Shown here: positions 47,086-56,924 of the stretch, in pieces
Layout of the letters: every line of letters begins with the position of its first letter
How positions within the stretch are numbered: position 1 is the stretch's first letter
Assembly: GCF_000524475.1 (NCBI RefSeq)
Contig: NZ_BAVQ01000071.1
Coordinates: 1-64,000, forward strand
Length of the DNA stretch: 64,000 nucleotides
Direction of reading: 5' to 3'
Origin: Tomitella biformata AHU 1821
GTDB lineage: Bacteria > Actinomycetota > Actinomycetes > Mycobacteriales > Mycobacteriaceae
Translations under genes and position numbers: made by a program
Notes under the pieces: generated by a model
The model's input: only the letters and a program-made list of their open reading frames with translations
Databases searched by the model: none
Told to the model about the DNA's origin: nothing

Positions 47086-49140
47086 GTGGCAGGGGATGTC
47101 GCGGCCCAGCACCTGACGCCCGGGCCCGTCCGCGCCATGCGGGGGACGCTGCTGGAGCTGGTCGCCGCGCTCATCGTGTCGGGGGTCGTGGCTGTCGCCG
47201 GGTTGGCGCTGATCGATCGCACCAGCCTGCCGGCCTTCACCACCTCCCATGTGGCGCGCTCGCTGACCACGGTCGGCCAGGTCGTCGCCGTCGCGGTGAT
47301 CATCGCCGCCATCGCCCTGCTGCGCAGGGATAAGGACAGCCGCTGGGGCAAGACACTCTCCTGGGCGGGCCTGTCCGGCTTCGCCACCGTCACCCTCGCG
47401 ATGCCCCTATCCGCCACCAAGCTCTACCTCTTCGGGATCTCCGTGGACCAAGAGTTCCGCACCCAGTTCTTCACCCGCATGACGGCCACCCCACGTCTGC
47501 AGGACATGAACTACGCGGATCTCCCCTCGTACTATCCCGCCGGCTGGTTCTGGTTCGGCGGCCGCTCCGCCGACCTGCTCGGCATGCCGGGCTGGGAGAT
47601 GTACAAGCCGTACGCGATCGCGACCCTCGCGCTCGCCATCGTCGCCTCGACCGTGCTGTGGTCAAGGCTCGTGCGCGCCGACTTGGCCGTCGTCGTCGGC
47701 CTGGCGCAGGGCGCGATCGCGCTGGCCTACGGCTCCCCCGAGCCGTACGGGGCCATCGTCGCGCTCCTGCTGCCGCCAGTGCTGGTCCTAGCCTGGTCCG
47801 GGCTGCGCCGCAGCGCCGCCCAATCGCGCTCCGGGCCGGGCGCCACTCAGGACCCCACCAGCCACCTGTCACTGCTCGCCGCGGGCCATCCCATCGAGCG
47901 CGCCGAGGGCCGCTGGCCCGCCATCGTCGGCGTCGGCATCTTCCTTGGCCTGTCCGCGACCATCTACACCCTGTACACGGGACTGGCCGCGTTCACCGTG
48001 GTGCTGATGGCCGCGACCGTGATCATCCTCGCGATGCGGTCGCACGTGCAGGAGACCGGCGACCGCCGCTTGAGCGCCGCCACCCTGCGCGCCGCGGTCG
48101 TCCCCCTGATCCGCCTGGCCGTGATCACCGTGATCGCGTGCGCGATCGCGCTCGTCGTGTGGTCCCCGTACCTGATCGCCGCAGCCAGCAAGCCCAGCGA
48201 GGCCGCCACCGCGATGCGCTACCTACCGGAGTCCGGTTCAGCGCTGCCCCTGCCGATGCTGCACCTGAACCTCATCGGCATCCTCTGCGCCATCGGCTTC
48301 CTGTGGATCCTGACCCGCGCCCGCAACTCCGTCCGAGCACAGGCGTTCGGCGTCGGCGTCGTGTCCATCTATCTGTGGAGCCTGCTGTCGATGGCGTTCA
48401 CGGTGATTGGCACCACCCTGCTGGGCTTCCGCTTGGAGCCGGTGCTGCTGCTGCTCCTCGGTGTCGCCGGCGTGTTCGGGGTGTTCGACGTCGCCTCCTG
48501 GGCGGTGCGCCGCGCCCAGCTCTACCAGGTGGCCGACGTCGCCCGGGTCCGCTCGCGGCAGGTGCGCGTCACCGTGATCGCCATCGGCGTCATCGCCGCG
48601 CTCTCGTTCATCCAGGGCATCCCGCGCGTGCTGGCCACCGAGATCTCCACCGCCTACAGCGACACCGATGGCAACGGCCAGCGTGCGGACCGCTACGCGC
48701 CGGGCGCGGCCAGCTACTTCGCGGAGGTCGACGAGGCCATCCGCACGCAGGTGGCCACCCCCGTCTCGGACACCGTGGTCCTGACGACGGACTTCAGCTT
48801 CCTCAGCTTCAACCCCTACCTCGGCTTCCAGGCGCTGACCTCCCATTATGCGAACCCGCTCGGCCTGTTCAACGCCCGCTCCGCCGCCATCAACGACTGG
48901 AGCAAGTCGACTGACGCCGCGGATCTGATCCGCCAACTCGACGCCTCCCCGTGGCGGGCCCCGCAGGCCTTCGTCTTCCGCACCACGGACGACGCGTACA
49001 CGCTGCGACTGTCCGCCGACGTCTACCCGAACAACCCGAACGTGAAGTTGTACACGGTAGCCTTCCCGAAGAAACTATTCGATAGTCCAGAATTCTCGAC
49101 CGAGAATATTGGACCGTTTACAGTGATCGTCCGAAAGTGA
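47086..49140 (+). CDS. aftA: arabinofuranosyltransferase AftA
   Basis: A 684-aa GT-C membrane enzyme with about 11 helices. The first long periplasmic loop carries FGISVDQEFRTQFFTRM, where the acidic pair is the proposed catalytic site, followed by YYPAGWFWFGGR. The C-terminal periplasmic domain has DDAYTLRLSADVY. AftA adds the first arabinofuranose residues from DPA to galactan. GTG 47086 lies two bases after the dprE2 stop. Confidence 0.93.
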   Translation: MAGDVAAQHLTPGPVRAMRGTLLELVAALIVSGVVAVAGLALIDRTSLPAFTTSHVARSLTTVGQVVAVAVIIAAIALLRRDKDSRWGKTLSWAGLSGFATVTLAMPLSATKLYLFGISVDQEFRTQFFTRMTATPRLQDMNYADLPSYYPAGWFWFGGRSADLLGMPGWEMYKPYAIATLALAIVASTVLWSRLVRADLAVVVGLAQGAIALAYGSPEPYGAIVALLLPPVLVLAWSGLRRSAAQSRSGPGATQDPTSHLSLLAAGHPIERAEGRWPAIVGVGIFLGLSATIYTLYTGLAAFTVVLMAATVIILAMRSHVQETGDRRLSAATLRAAVVPLIRLAVITVIACAIALVVWSPYLIAAASKPSEAATAMRYLPESGSALPLPMLHLNLIGILCAIGFLWILTRARNSVRAQAFGVGVVSIYLWSLLSMAFTVIGTTLLGFRLEPVLLLLLGVAGVFGVFDVASWAVRRAQLYQVADVARVRSRQVRVTVIAIGVIAALSFIQGIPRVLATEISTAYSDTDGNGQRADRYAPGAASYFAEVDEAIRTQVATPVSDTVVLTTDFSFLSFNPYLGFQALTSHYANPLGLFNARSAAINDWSKSTDAADLIRQLDASPWRAPQAFVFRTTDDAYTLRLSADVYPNNPNVKLYTVAFPKKLFDSPEFSTENIGPFTVIVRK

Positions 49141-49205
49141 CGTGACCGGACCTCCATTCGACCGGAAGACGCCCTTCCCATTCGAGCCGACTAGCATCAC
49201 AGGAC

Positions 49206-52200
49206 GTGCCCCCAGCCGTGACTGATACAACTTCGCCGCCTCCAGCCGAGAAGCCTGCAACGAAGCCCACTGGGCCAGGCCACCTCCGCAACGCCCGCAT
49301 CATCGCCGTGGTCACTGGCCTGCTCGGGTTCCTCCTGGCCATCCTGACGCCGATCCTGCCGGTCACGCAGACGACGGCCCAGCTGAACTGGCCGCAGGAC
49401 GGCACACTGAACGCGGTCAGCGCCCCGTTCGTCGGCTACCAGCCGACGAGCCTGCAGGCGTCGATTCCGTGCTCGGCGATCGCGTCGCTCGCAGACACCG
49501 GCGGCTCGGTGCTGCTGTCCACGGCCCCGGATTCCGCGGGCGAGGCCGCCCACCAGCGCGGGCTGTTCGCGACCATCCAGGACGGCCACGTCGAGGTCCG
49601 CTCCCGCAACTCGCTGATCGCCCGCGTGGCCCTGGCCGATGTGACCGCGCCCGGCGCGTGCAGCAGCTTGGACATCTCGTCGACGCCGGAGATGACGTCG
49701 GCCGTGTTCAACGGCTTGCTCAACGGCGACGGCAACGTCATCGGCGGCTGGAATGAGAACGACCAACGTCCGCAGATCGTCGGCGTCTACACCGACATCA
49801 CCGGCGTAAGCGGCACCGACGCGGCCCCGGCCGGCCTCTCCTTCACCGCTGAGGTCGACTCCCGCTACTCCACCTCGCCGACCCTGATCAAGGGCCTGGC
49901 GATGATCTTCGCGGTCATCCTCACGCTCAGCTCGCTGATCACGCTCAGCCGGCTCGACCGCACCGACACCCGCAAGCACCGCAGGTTCCTGCCGCAGCGC
50001 TGGTGGACGTTTGGGCTCAAGGACGGCGTCGTCATCGGCGTGTTGACGATTTGGCACTTCATCGGCGCGAACACCGCCGACGACGGCTACATCATGACCA
50101 TGGCCCGCACTGCCGAGGGCAGCGGATATCTATCGAACTACTACCGCTGGTTTGCCGCCCCCGAGGCGCCGTTCGGCATGTCGTACTACATGTTCACGGG
50201 CCTCTCGCACATCAGCACCGCCAGCCCACTGCTGCGCCTACCGGCCCTGATCGCCGGCATCTTGACCTGGATGGTCATCAGCCGCGAGGTCATCCCCCGC
50301 TTCGGCCGCCTCGCCCGCAGCAAGAGCCTCATTGGCTGGACCGCCGGACTGGTGTTCCTGGCGTTCTGGCTGCCGTTCAACAACGGTCTGCGACCCGAGC
50401 CCTATATTGCCCTCGGCGCGCTGCTCACCTGGTGCTCCGTCGAGCGCGCGATCGCGACCCGACGGCTGCTGCCCATCGCGGCCGCCTTCATGATCGCCGG
50501 GTTCACCCTGTCAGTGGGCCCCACGGGCACCATCTGTGTGGCCGCGATCATCGCCGGCTCGCGCCCGATGCTGCAGGTGATCATCGCGCGCGCCAAGCAG
50601 ATCGGTTGGGCGGCGACGCTCGCGCCGCTGCTGGCGTCCGGCACCCTGGTGCTGGTCCTCGTCTTCGGCGACAGCACCCTAAAGTCGGTCCTGCAGGCGA
50701 CGACCATGAAGACCGACCTCGGCCCGTCCGAGGAGTGGTACATGGAGTACCTGCGCTACGAGACGCTGATGGCGTTCTCGCCCGACGGCTCCAATGCCCG
50801 ACGCTTCGCCGTCTTCTCCATGATCCTGTGCCTGCTCACGTGTGCCGCCATGCTCTACCGCAAGGGCCGTATCCCCGGCGTCGCGCTCGGGCCCAGCCGC
50901 CGCATTGTGGGCATTACCGCCATGTCGATGGCGCTCATGATGTTCAACCCCACCAAGTGGAGCCACCACTTCGGTGTCTACGCCGGGCTGGCGGGCGCGC
51001 TGGCCGCATTGACAGCGATAGCGGTGACCTCGTCGGCGCTGCGGGCCGGGCGCAACCGTGCGCTATTCACCGCCGCGTTGATGTTCGTGATGGCGCTCTC
51101 GTTCGAGTCCTCCAACAGCTGGTGGTATGTCTCCAACTACGGCATCCCGTTCGGTGGCAAGAGGCCGGAGTTCGCCGGCATCGCAGTGGCGAACGTATTC
51201 CTCGGCCTCATGCTGCTGTCCCTGGCCTTGGCGCTGTACCTCCATTACCGCGAGCCGTACACAGACAGCAACGGGGTCAAGCAGTCCGCCCTCGGTAAGC
51301 GCATCACCGGGTTCGTCGCCGCGCCGCTGACGATCATGGCCGGAATGATGGTGGTCATCGAGGTCTCCACCATGGCGATGGGCATGGCCAACCAGTGGCC
51401 CGCCTACTCGGTGGGCAAGGGCAACCTCAAGGCCCTCATCGGGCAGCCCTGCGCCCAGGGGGATGAGATCGTGCTCGAGCCCAACGCCAACCTCGGCATG
51501 CTCACGCCCATTGGCGCCACCCCGGCGGACGCGCTCACCAGCACCGTCGGCAGCAATTTCGGCCCCGGCGGCATCCCCGTCGACCTGAGCTCCGAGCAGT
51601 CGTACGTCGAGCCCGGCGTCGTCGGCACCGGCGCCTCATCCAACACCCGCTCCAACAGTGCGGGCACGGGCGGCGGCACCATCGCGGAGCCGGGCCTCAA
51701 CGGCTCCCACGCCAAGCTCCCCTTCGGCCTGGACCCAGCGACCACCCCGGTGGTCGGCAGCTTCCAGTCCGGCGAACAGCTCACCGCCAGCTCGATCTCG
51801 TCCTGGTACCAGCTGCCAGAGCGCACCGCGGCCAACGACCAGCTCTTGGTCGTCACCGCCGCCGGCCGGATCAACGACGGCACCCTGCGGGTGGAGTTCG
51901 GCCGCGAGGAGGCCGGCGACTTCGTGCCGCTGTCCAGCTCGGGGCTCGTCGACATCGGACCGTTCCCGTCCTGGCGAAACCTGCGCCTGCCGCTCTCCGA
52001 GGCGCCCGCCGACGCCACCGCCGTGCGTATCCACGCCTGGGACGATGACCCCGGCCTCAACGAGTGGCTGGCGTTCACGCCCCCCCGAGTGGCGCAGCTG
52101 CAGACGGTGCAGGAGTACATCGGCTCCGACGCGCCCGTGCTGCTCGACTGGGCAGTGTCCCTGGCGTTCCCGTGCCAGCGTCCCTTCGGGCATGTCAACG

Positions 52201-52493
52201 GAGTCGCGGAGATCCCCGAGTTCCGCATCCTGCCGGACCGCGGGCTCGCCGTCAGCTCCACGAACACCTGGCAGGACGATATCGGCGGCGGCCCGCTGGG
52301 CTGGACCTCGCTGTTGCTGCGCGCCGAGACCGTCCCGAGCTACCAGCTCAACGACTGGGACCGCGACTGGGGCTCCATCGAGCGGTACAGCCCGCAGGTG
52401 CCGGACAGCGAGCTCGCGCAGCTGGAGCTTGGTGACCAGACCCGCTCCGGGCTCTGGTCGCCGGGTTCGATCAAGCACGCGTATAGCAAGTAG
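49206..52493 (+). CDS. emb: arabinosyltransferase Emb (single EmbA/B/C-type enzyme)
   Basis: A 1095-aa GT-C enzyme: periplasmic N-terminal domain (about residues 50-215), a multi-helix membrane part, and a C-terminal carbohydrate-binding domain after residue 730. NTADDGYIMTMAR (about residue 290) has the catalytic DD; the Met in the position of EmbB M306, the main ethambutol-resistance site, is retained. NNGLRPEPY and FNPTKWSHHFG follow. Only one emb gene is present, as in Corynebacterium, so it probably extends all arabinan. It starts at GTG 49206, 65 bp after aftA. Confidence 0.95.
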   Translation: MPPAVTDTTSPPPAEKPATKPTGPGHLRNARIIAVVTGLLGFLLAILTPILPVTQTTAQLNWPQDGTLNAVSAPFVGYQPTSLQASIPCSAIASLADTGGSVLLSTAPDSAGEAAHQRGLFATIQDGHVEVRSRNSLIARVALADVTAPGACSSLDISSTPEMTSAVFNGLLNGDGNVIGGWNENDQRPQIVGVYTDITGVSGTDAAPAGLSFTAEVDSRYSTSPTLIKGLAMIFAVILTLSSLITLSRLDRTDTRKHRRFLPQRWWTFGLKDGVVIGVLTIWHFIGANTADDGYIMTMARTAEGSGYLSNYYRWFAAPEAPFGMSYYMFTGLSHISTASPLLRLPALIAGILTWMVISREVIPRFGRLARSKSLIGWTAGLVFLAFWLPFNNGLRPEPYIALGALLTWCSVERAIATRRLLPIAAAFMIAGFTLSVGPTGTICVAAIIAGSRPMLQVIIARAKQIGWAATLAPLLASGTLVLVLVFGDSTLKSVLQATTMKTDLGPSEEWYMEYLRYETLMAFSPDGSNARRFAVFSMILCLLTCAAMLYRKGRIPGVALGPSRRIVGITAMSMALMMFNPTKWSHHFGVYAGLAGALAALTAIAVTSSALRAGRNRALFTAALMFVMALSFESSNSWWYVSNYGIPFGGKRPEFAGIAVANVFLGLMLLSLALALYLHYREPYTDSNGVKQSALGKRITGFVAAPLTIMAGMMVVIEVSTMAMGMANQWPAYSVGKGNLKALIGQPCAQGDEIVLEPNANLGMLTPIGATPADALTSTVGSNFGPGGIPVDLSSEQSYVEPGVVGTGASSNTRSNSAGTGGGTIAEPGLNGSHAKLPFGLDPATTPVVGSFQSGEQLTASSISSWYQLPERTAANDQLLVVTAAGRINDGTLRVEFGREEAGDFVPLSSSGLVDIGPFPSWRNLRLPLSEAPADATAVRIHAWDDDPGLNEWLAFTPPRVAQLQTVQEYIGSDAPVLLDWAVSLAFPCQRPFGHVNGVAEIPEFRILPDRGLAVSSTNTWQDDIGGGPLGWTSLLLRAETVPSYQLNDWDRDWGSIERYSPQVPDSELAQLELGDQTRSGLWSPGSIKHAYSK

Positions 52494-52504
52494 CACACCA
52501 GAGG

Positions 52505-52540
52505 GTGTGCCAGCCCTCGGTATACCGAGGGCTGGCACAC
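52505..52540. terminator. 16-bp perfect hairpin after emb
   Basis: GTGTGCCAGCCCTCGG and CCGAGGGCTGGCACAC are perfect complements around TATA, 11 bp after the emb stop. There is no T-run, as is common for actinobacterial terminators. It should end the dprE1-dprE2-aftA-emb transcript. Confidence 0.8.
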
Positions 52541-52836
52541 GGCCGATCCGCGCGCCACAGAACCTGACCCGCATATTTTTGCGACCGCATTCGCCGTAGT
52601 AGCGCGGCACCAACGAGAATGCCAACGTATTCATCGGCTATTTCTACCCCCAGGGCACGAATTTCAATGAGGGCGGATTAATTGCCGGTATAGCGATATA
52701 AGCCGCCAGTTTTTGTTGACCATTCGCGGTCATTCCCCACTGTCCGTTGACGCAAAAACGAAGCCGCGGACTGACTTTCCGATTTTGCACCGCAGTCGAA
52801 CGCGACCCGAGGCAATGCATACCCGACCCGTGGCAA

Positions 52837-52842
52837 TATAAT
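52837..52842 (+). promoter_or_regulatory. consensus -10 element of the GT87 gene
   Basis: TATAAT is a perfect consensus and lies ten bases before the ATG at 52853. No good ribosome binding site fits, so the leader would be only a few bases long. Confidence 0.6.
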
Positions 52843-52852
52843 CGACTCAACC

Positions 52853-54187
52853 ATGACAAAGCCCAGGATGATGTGCCGCATACTGACCTGGCCTGTCTTC
52901 ATCGTGGGCCTGGCCACCGGGTTGCTGAACGCGCTGTACTGGACCAGCCGCCAGCAACCTGATGACTGGTCTTCTCTGTGGATCGCCGGCTTGCTGGTAC
53001 GCCAGGGGAAGACTGGACATCTCTACGATCATGATCCCGTGGACTTCGCCGCATGGGCGGGACCGGCATGGGACGAGCTCGTCACCGCTGGCACAGCCTC
53101 GGCAGCGCCCCATCCCTTTGTCCACATTCCAGGGGTGGCCTACGCCGTTGCGCCACTTACCGACCTGCTTAGCTTCGACAGCTCCGCTATCGTTCTGACA
53201 GTGGTGAGTGGATTTTGCCTCCCGGTACTCATCAGCGCCTCGTGGGTCCTCTGGTCACGGCAATCCATCCCCTTCACATTCCTGGTCATCGCGACAATTG
53301 CCGGGTGGTATTCCAACGCGTTTCAATCCGCCTCCTGGCTTGGACAAACCACCCCCATCATCGTCTGCATCACAATATGCGCTGTTGCATGCGCCAGTTA
53401 TCGTCCCATCACAGGCGGCATACTGCTCGGAATCGTCGGAGCAGTGAAGCTGACTCCACTCGGACTCATTCCGCTCATGCTGTTTTTCCCCCGGTACCGC
53501 CGCAGCGGCATCATCGCGACCATAACCGCGGGAGCTGCGGCCTTGGCTTCCCTGATCCTCGGGGGACGAGAGCTGTTCAGCACATGGTTAGCCACCCTTA
53601 GCAGGGTCTCGTCGAGTGTGGTCGTCACTTCGGCGAACAGATCATTCGCTGCGATGGTCCTCCAGGACACACCGCCGGACGGCTCGGTAGCCCCGGTAGT
53701 CACCGACGCGCCAACGATTGTCACCATGGCGCCGGTGCTAGTCGCCTGCCTGCTTTTCGTGTGCCTCGCCGCGGCTGCCTGGCACAATCGAGCTGTTGCC
53801 GCACCTGCAGTACTTGTGGGGGCCTACGCGATCGCCACGGCCGCTTCAGGGATTCTCTGGTCCCACTACATGCTGGTGTGCATCCCACTGGTCATCGGCA
53901 TCATTGTTTTGGCCCAGCGGCTACCCGCGCCTGCGAGAGCAGTCGTCACCGTGTTCTGCGCTGCCGCCGCTCTGTTCCTGTATTCGCCGCTCAACGAGAG
54001 CGTCGGCACCCCCGGCTATCTCGCAGGACTCGCGCTTCCCTGGGGCGACCTCGCTGCGTTGGTCACCCTGATCATCATCCTCATCGCTGTGGTCGCGGCG
54101 ACAGCAACCCCGGGGGTCGCACGCAGCTTCTCCAAACCCTCAAAGGATGTGGACAACACCGCCGGCAGGCACGCCGCTGGCGGTTGA
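52853..54187 (+). CDS. GT87-family (DUF2029) polyprenyl-sugar glycosyltransferase
   Basis: A 444-aa membrane protein with about ten helices. GT87 landmarks are QPDDWSSLWIAGLLVRQG with early acidic residues, HIPGVAYAVAPL, SWLGQTTPII and GAVKLTPLGLIPL. Members use polyprenyl-phosphate sugars, for example AftC-related arabinosyl- and PimE-like mannosyltransferases. Placement after emb suggests an arabinan or lipomannan-type role, but it is transcribed separately and its base composition is lower in GC than its neighbours, so it may have been acquired. Confidence 0.78.
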   Translation: MTKPRMMCRILTWPVFIVGLATGLLNALYWTSRQQPDDWSSLWIAGLLVRQGKTGHLYDHDPVDFAAWAGPAWDELVTAGTASAAPHPFVHIPGVAYAVAPLTDLLSFDSSAIVLTVVSGFCLPVLISASWVLWSRQSIPFTFLVIATIAGWYSNAFQSASWLGQTTPIIVCITICAVACASYRPITGGILLGIVGAVKLTPLGLIPLMLFFPRYRRSGIIATITAGAAALASLILGGRELFSTWLATLSRVSSSVVVTSANRSFAAMVLQDTPPDGSVAPVVTDAPTIVTMAPVLVACLLFVCLAAAAWHNRAVAAPAVLVGAYAIATAASGILWSHYMLVCIPLVIGIIVLAQRLPAPARAVVTVFCAAAALFLYSPLNESVGTPGYLAGLALPWGDLAALVTLIIILIAVVAATATPGVARSFSKPSKDVDNTAGRHAAGG

Positions 54188-54211
54188 CCAGCAGCGGTGG
54201 CTGGTGGTTGG

Positions 54212-54745
54212 CTAGTCGGTCGGATCAGCGGCACCCGTGCTGGCTGCGCGGCCCTCCCCCGCCAGGCCCGCCAGCCCACCCCGGCCCGCAGCGTCATTGA
54301 GGCGCTGGCCGATTTGGGCCAGGAGCACGATCTGCTCGCGATCGAGGGGATCGATCGTCAGCGAGCGCACGTGCTCCACATAGCCGGGGGCGGTCGCGAC
54401 CACCTTGGCGTAGCCGTCGTCGGTGAGCACCGCGTAGGTGGCACGCCGGTCGTCGGGGCAGCGCTCACGGGTGACCCAGCCACGCTGCTCCAGCCGCCGC
54501 ACCACGTGGGAGAGCCGGGACAGCGAGCCGTTGGCCAGGCCGGCGAGCACGCTCATCCGGAGACGCCGGTCGGCGCTCTCGGACAGCGACGCGAGGACCT
54601 CGTACTCGAAGTGCGTGATGCCGTCCTCGCGCAGCAGCCGGGCATCCAACTCCGCGGGCACCCACGACAAAATCCGGGCCACCTGCAGCCACGCGTCGAG
54701 CTCTTGTCCGTCCAGCCACCGCGTCGATGCGCCTTCACCAGTCAT
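54212..54745 (-). CDS. MarR family transcriptional regulator
   Basis: A 177-aa winged-helix protein. The recognition region reads MSVLAGLANGSLSRLSHVVRR, then LEQRGWVTRERCPDDRRATY for the wing. ATG 54745 starts it; the longer frame would overlap the operators. It is divergent from a DoxX gene with two TTGAC(A/G)CATCAA sites between. MarR/DoxX pairs often respond to quinone, thiol or oxidative stress. Confidence 0.87.
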   Translation of the reverse strand: MTGEGASTRWLDGQELDAWLQVARILSWVPAELDARLLREDGITHFEYEVLASLSESADRRLRMSVLAGLANGSLSRLSHVVRRLEQRGWVTRERCPDDRRATYAVLTDDGYAKVVATAPGYVEHVRSLTIDPLDREQIVLLAQIGQRLNDAAGRGGLAGLAGEGRAASTGAADPTD

Positions 54746-54768
54746 GACCGAAGAATACGGCCCATATG

Positions 54769-54815
54769 TTGACACATCAACAACACGTCCCATAAGTTAT
54801 GAGTTGACGCATCAA
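54769..54815. promoter_or_regulatory. two copies of a TTGAC(A/G)CATCAA operator
   Basis: TTGACACATCAA (54769-54780) and TTGACGCATCAA (54804-54815) are symmetric TTGA-N4-TCAA sites 35 bp apart. The first is extended to TGTTGACACATCAACA. They lie in the divergent gap between the MarR and DoxX genes. Confidence 0.8.
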
Positions 54816-54845
54816 GCATTGCCCACTCAATCGATTGGACTGACC

Positions 54846-55289
54846 ATGAGCTACCCCCTGTACCGCGACCTCGGCCTGTTGCTCGCCCGCGTCGGGCTCG
54901 GCGCGGTATTCCTGGCCCATGGCTTGCAAAAGCTCAACGTGTGGGGCCTCGACGGCACCACCGCGGCCTTCGAATCGATGGGTGTGCCCGCCGCGGGCGT
55001 AACCGCATTCCTCGTCATGTGGCTGGAGGTCCTCGGTGGGATCGCGCTGATCATCGGGCTGCTCACACCGGTCATCGGCGCGCTGTTCGTGCTGGACATG
55101 GCCGGGGCCATCGTCTTCACACACTTCGAGAACGGCCTGTGGGTCGGCGACGGCGGCTACGAGCTGGTGCTGGTGCTCGGCCTCGCGGCCCTGATGCTCG
55201 CAGTGGTCGGCGCCGGCCGGATCAGCGTGGACGGCCTGCTGGGCAAGCGCGTGTCCTGGCTGGCGCCGCGGGCGCTGGCCTCCGCGTAG
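54846..55289 (+). CDS. DoxX family membrane protein
   Basis: A 147-aa protein with four membrane helices. LLLARVGLGAVFLAHGLQKL is the DoxX start, followed by VLGGIALIIGLLTPV and GGYELVLVLGLAALML. DoxX proteins act with other redox partners in thiol and oxidative stress; in M. tuberculosis DoxX forms a complex with SodA and SseA. It is probably controlled by the divergent MarR. Confidence 0.88.
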   Translation: MSYPLYRDLGLLLARVGLGAVFLAHGLQKLNVWGLDGTTAAFESMGVPAAGVTAFLVMWLEVLGGIALIIGLLTPVIGALFVLDMAGAIVFTHFENGLWVGDGGYELVLVLGLAALMLAVVGAGRISVDGLLGKRVSWLAPRALASA

Positions 55290-55304
55290 ACACTCCAATA
55301 GACA

Positions 55305-55339
55305 GTGGGGCCGGCCGGGATTATCCCGGCCGGCCCCAC
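55305..55339. terminator. bidirectional terminator between doxX and accD4
   Basis: GTGGGGCCGGCCGGG and CCCGGCCGGCCCCAC form a perfect 15-bp stem around ATTAT, 15 bp after the DoxX stop and 16 bp before the accD4 stop. It serves two convergent transcription units. Confidence 0.85.
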
Positions 55340-55355
55340 CGCGTTGGTCTGAGAA

Positions 55356-56897
55356 TTAGATCGGGATCTGCTTCGACTTGCGGGGACGGTCCTCGACCAT
55401 CTTGTCCTGCAGCATCCGCATCGCCTTACGCAACTCCAGGCGGGTCGCCGACGGCTCGATCACGCCATCGATGTACCCGCGCTCGGCAGCCGTGTACGGC
55501 GTCGCCACAAACTCGTTGTACATGTCCACGAGCTGTTTCTTGAGCGCCTCCGCGCCGTCGCCGGCCGCCTCGAGCTCACGGCGGCGCAGCAGCGTCACCG
55601 CACCCTCCGCGCCCATCACGGCGATGCGGGCGGTGGGCCAAGCGAAGTTCAGGTCCGCGCCGAGCTGCTTGCAGCCCATCACGGCGTAACCGCCGCCGTA
55701 GGCCTTGCGGATCACGATCGTCACCTTCGGCACGGTGGCCTCCACGTAGGAGAACAGGAACCGTCCGCCCTTGTGGATCACACCCATCCGCTCCTGCTCC
55801 GCGCCGGGCATGAAGCCGGGGGTGTCCACCAGGAACACCAACGGCACGCTGTACGCGTTGCACATGCGGACGAAACGCGACGCCTTGTCCGCCGCGGCCG
55901 CGTCGAGCGCCCCACTGAGGTGGAAGGGCTGGTTGGCGACGACGCCCACCGAGCGGCCGTCGATGCGGGCGAAGCCGGTGATGACGTTGTTCGCGGTGCC
56001 CTCCGCCAACTCCAGGAAGGAACCGTCGTCGAACGCGCGCAGGATGACCTCGTGCATGTCGTAGCCGGCGTTGTCGGAGTCCGGCACCAGGGAGTTCATC
56101 TCCAGGTCCGAGTCCGTCAGCGTGGGCTCCAGGCCGGGGTTGATCACCGGGGCGGGCTCGAACGCGTTGCTGGGCAGGTAACTCAGGTACTCGCGGACCC
56201 ACTCAAATGCGGCCGCCTCGTCCGTCGCGACGTGGTGCACGTTGCCGTACGCCATCTGCTTCTTGGCGCCGCCGAGCTCCTCGAGCGTGATCTCCTCGCC
56301 GGTGACGGACTTGATGACGTCCGGGCCGGTGACGAACATATAGGACTCTTCGGTGGCGACCACAACGTCGGTGCTGATCGGTGAGTAGACCGCGCCGCCC
56401 GCACACTTGCCGAGCATGATCGAGACCTGCGGGACGATGCCCGTCAGCTTCTCGTGCGCCGGCCCCAGCTTGGCGTACCAGGCCAGGGACGTCACCGCGT
56501 CCTGCACGCGCGCGCCGCCGGAGTCGTTGATGCCGATCATCGGGGCACCGATCTTGGCCGCGTACTCCATCGCGGAGACCACCTTGCGGCCGAAGGCCTC
56601 GCCGATAGTGCCGCCGAAGACCGTCTGGTCGTGCGAGAACACCACCACAGGCCGGCCCTCAATGGAGCCGTAGCCGGTGACGACGCCGTCGCCATACGGG
56701 TTGCTGGCGCTGCCCGGCGTCTTGGCCAGTGCGCCCAACTCCTGGAACGAGCCGGCGTCGAGCAGCGTGTTGATGCGGTCCCGGGCGCTGGCCTGGCCCG
56801 CGGCATCGCGCTTGGCGATCGCCCGGGCGCTGCCCGGCTCGCGGGCAAGCTCCAGCTTCGCGCGGAGCTCAGCCAGCTTCTCGGCAGTGGTGCTCAC
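55356..56897 (-). CDS. accD4: acyl-CoA carboxylase beta subunit AccD4
   Basis: A 513-aa carboxyltransferase. The N-terminal crotonase-like half has [14 protein letters not shown] and [10 protein letters not shown], the C-terminal half [12 protein letters not shown] and [15 protein letters not shown] and [13 protein letters not shown]. It carboxylates a long-chain acyl-CoA at C2 together with an AccA3-type biotin subunit (not in the window), giving the extender unit for Pks13. GTG 56897 is preferred because GGAG lies seven bases upstream; TTG 56903 is too close to it. Confidence 0.94.
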   Translation of the reverse strand: MSTTAEKLAELRAKLELAREPGSARAIAKRDAAGQASARDRINTLLDAGSFQELGALAKTPGSASNPYGDGVVTGYGSIEGRPVVVFSHDQTVFGGTIGEAFGRKVVSAMEYAAKIGAPMIGINDSGGARVQDAVTSLAWYAKLGPAHEKLTGIVPQVSIMLGKCAGGAVYSPISTDVVVATEESYMFVTGPDVIKSVTGEEITLEELGGAKKQMAYGNVHHVATDEAAAFEWVREYLSYLPSNAFEPAPVINPGLEPTLTDSDLEMNSLVPDSDNAGYDMHEVILRAFDDGSFLELAEGTANNVITGFARIDGRSVGVVANQPFHLSGALDAAAADKASRFVRMCNAYSVPLVFLVDTPGFMPGAEQERMGVIHKGGRFLFSYVEATVPKVTIVIRKAYGGGYAVMGCKQLGADLNFAWPTARIAVMGAEGAVTLLRRRELEAAGDGAEALKKQLVDMYNEFVATPYTAAERGYIDGVIEPSATRLELRKAMRMLQDKMVEDRPRKSKQIPI

Positions 56898-56924
56898 AGT
56901 CAAACTCCTTGTCGGCGGGGGAAA

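Larger units (their letters stand above)
52494..52852. other. AT-richer non-coding gap between emb and the GT87 gene
   Basis: No gene is seen in these 359 bp. The first 50 bp contain a 16-bp hairpin. The rest is clearly richer in A and T than the flanking genes (runs such as CATATTTTTG and CAGTTTTTGTTGACC) and ends in a TATAAT box before the GT87 gene. It looks like a foreign or relaxed intergenic segment. Confidence 0.5.

Noticed and set aside
50070-50110. Ethambutol-resistance substitution in Emb
   Set aside because: Aligned on the DD motif, the residue equivalent to EmbB Met306 is still Met (DDGYIMTM).
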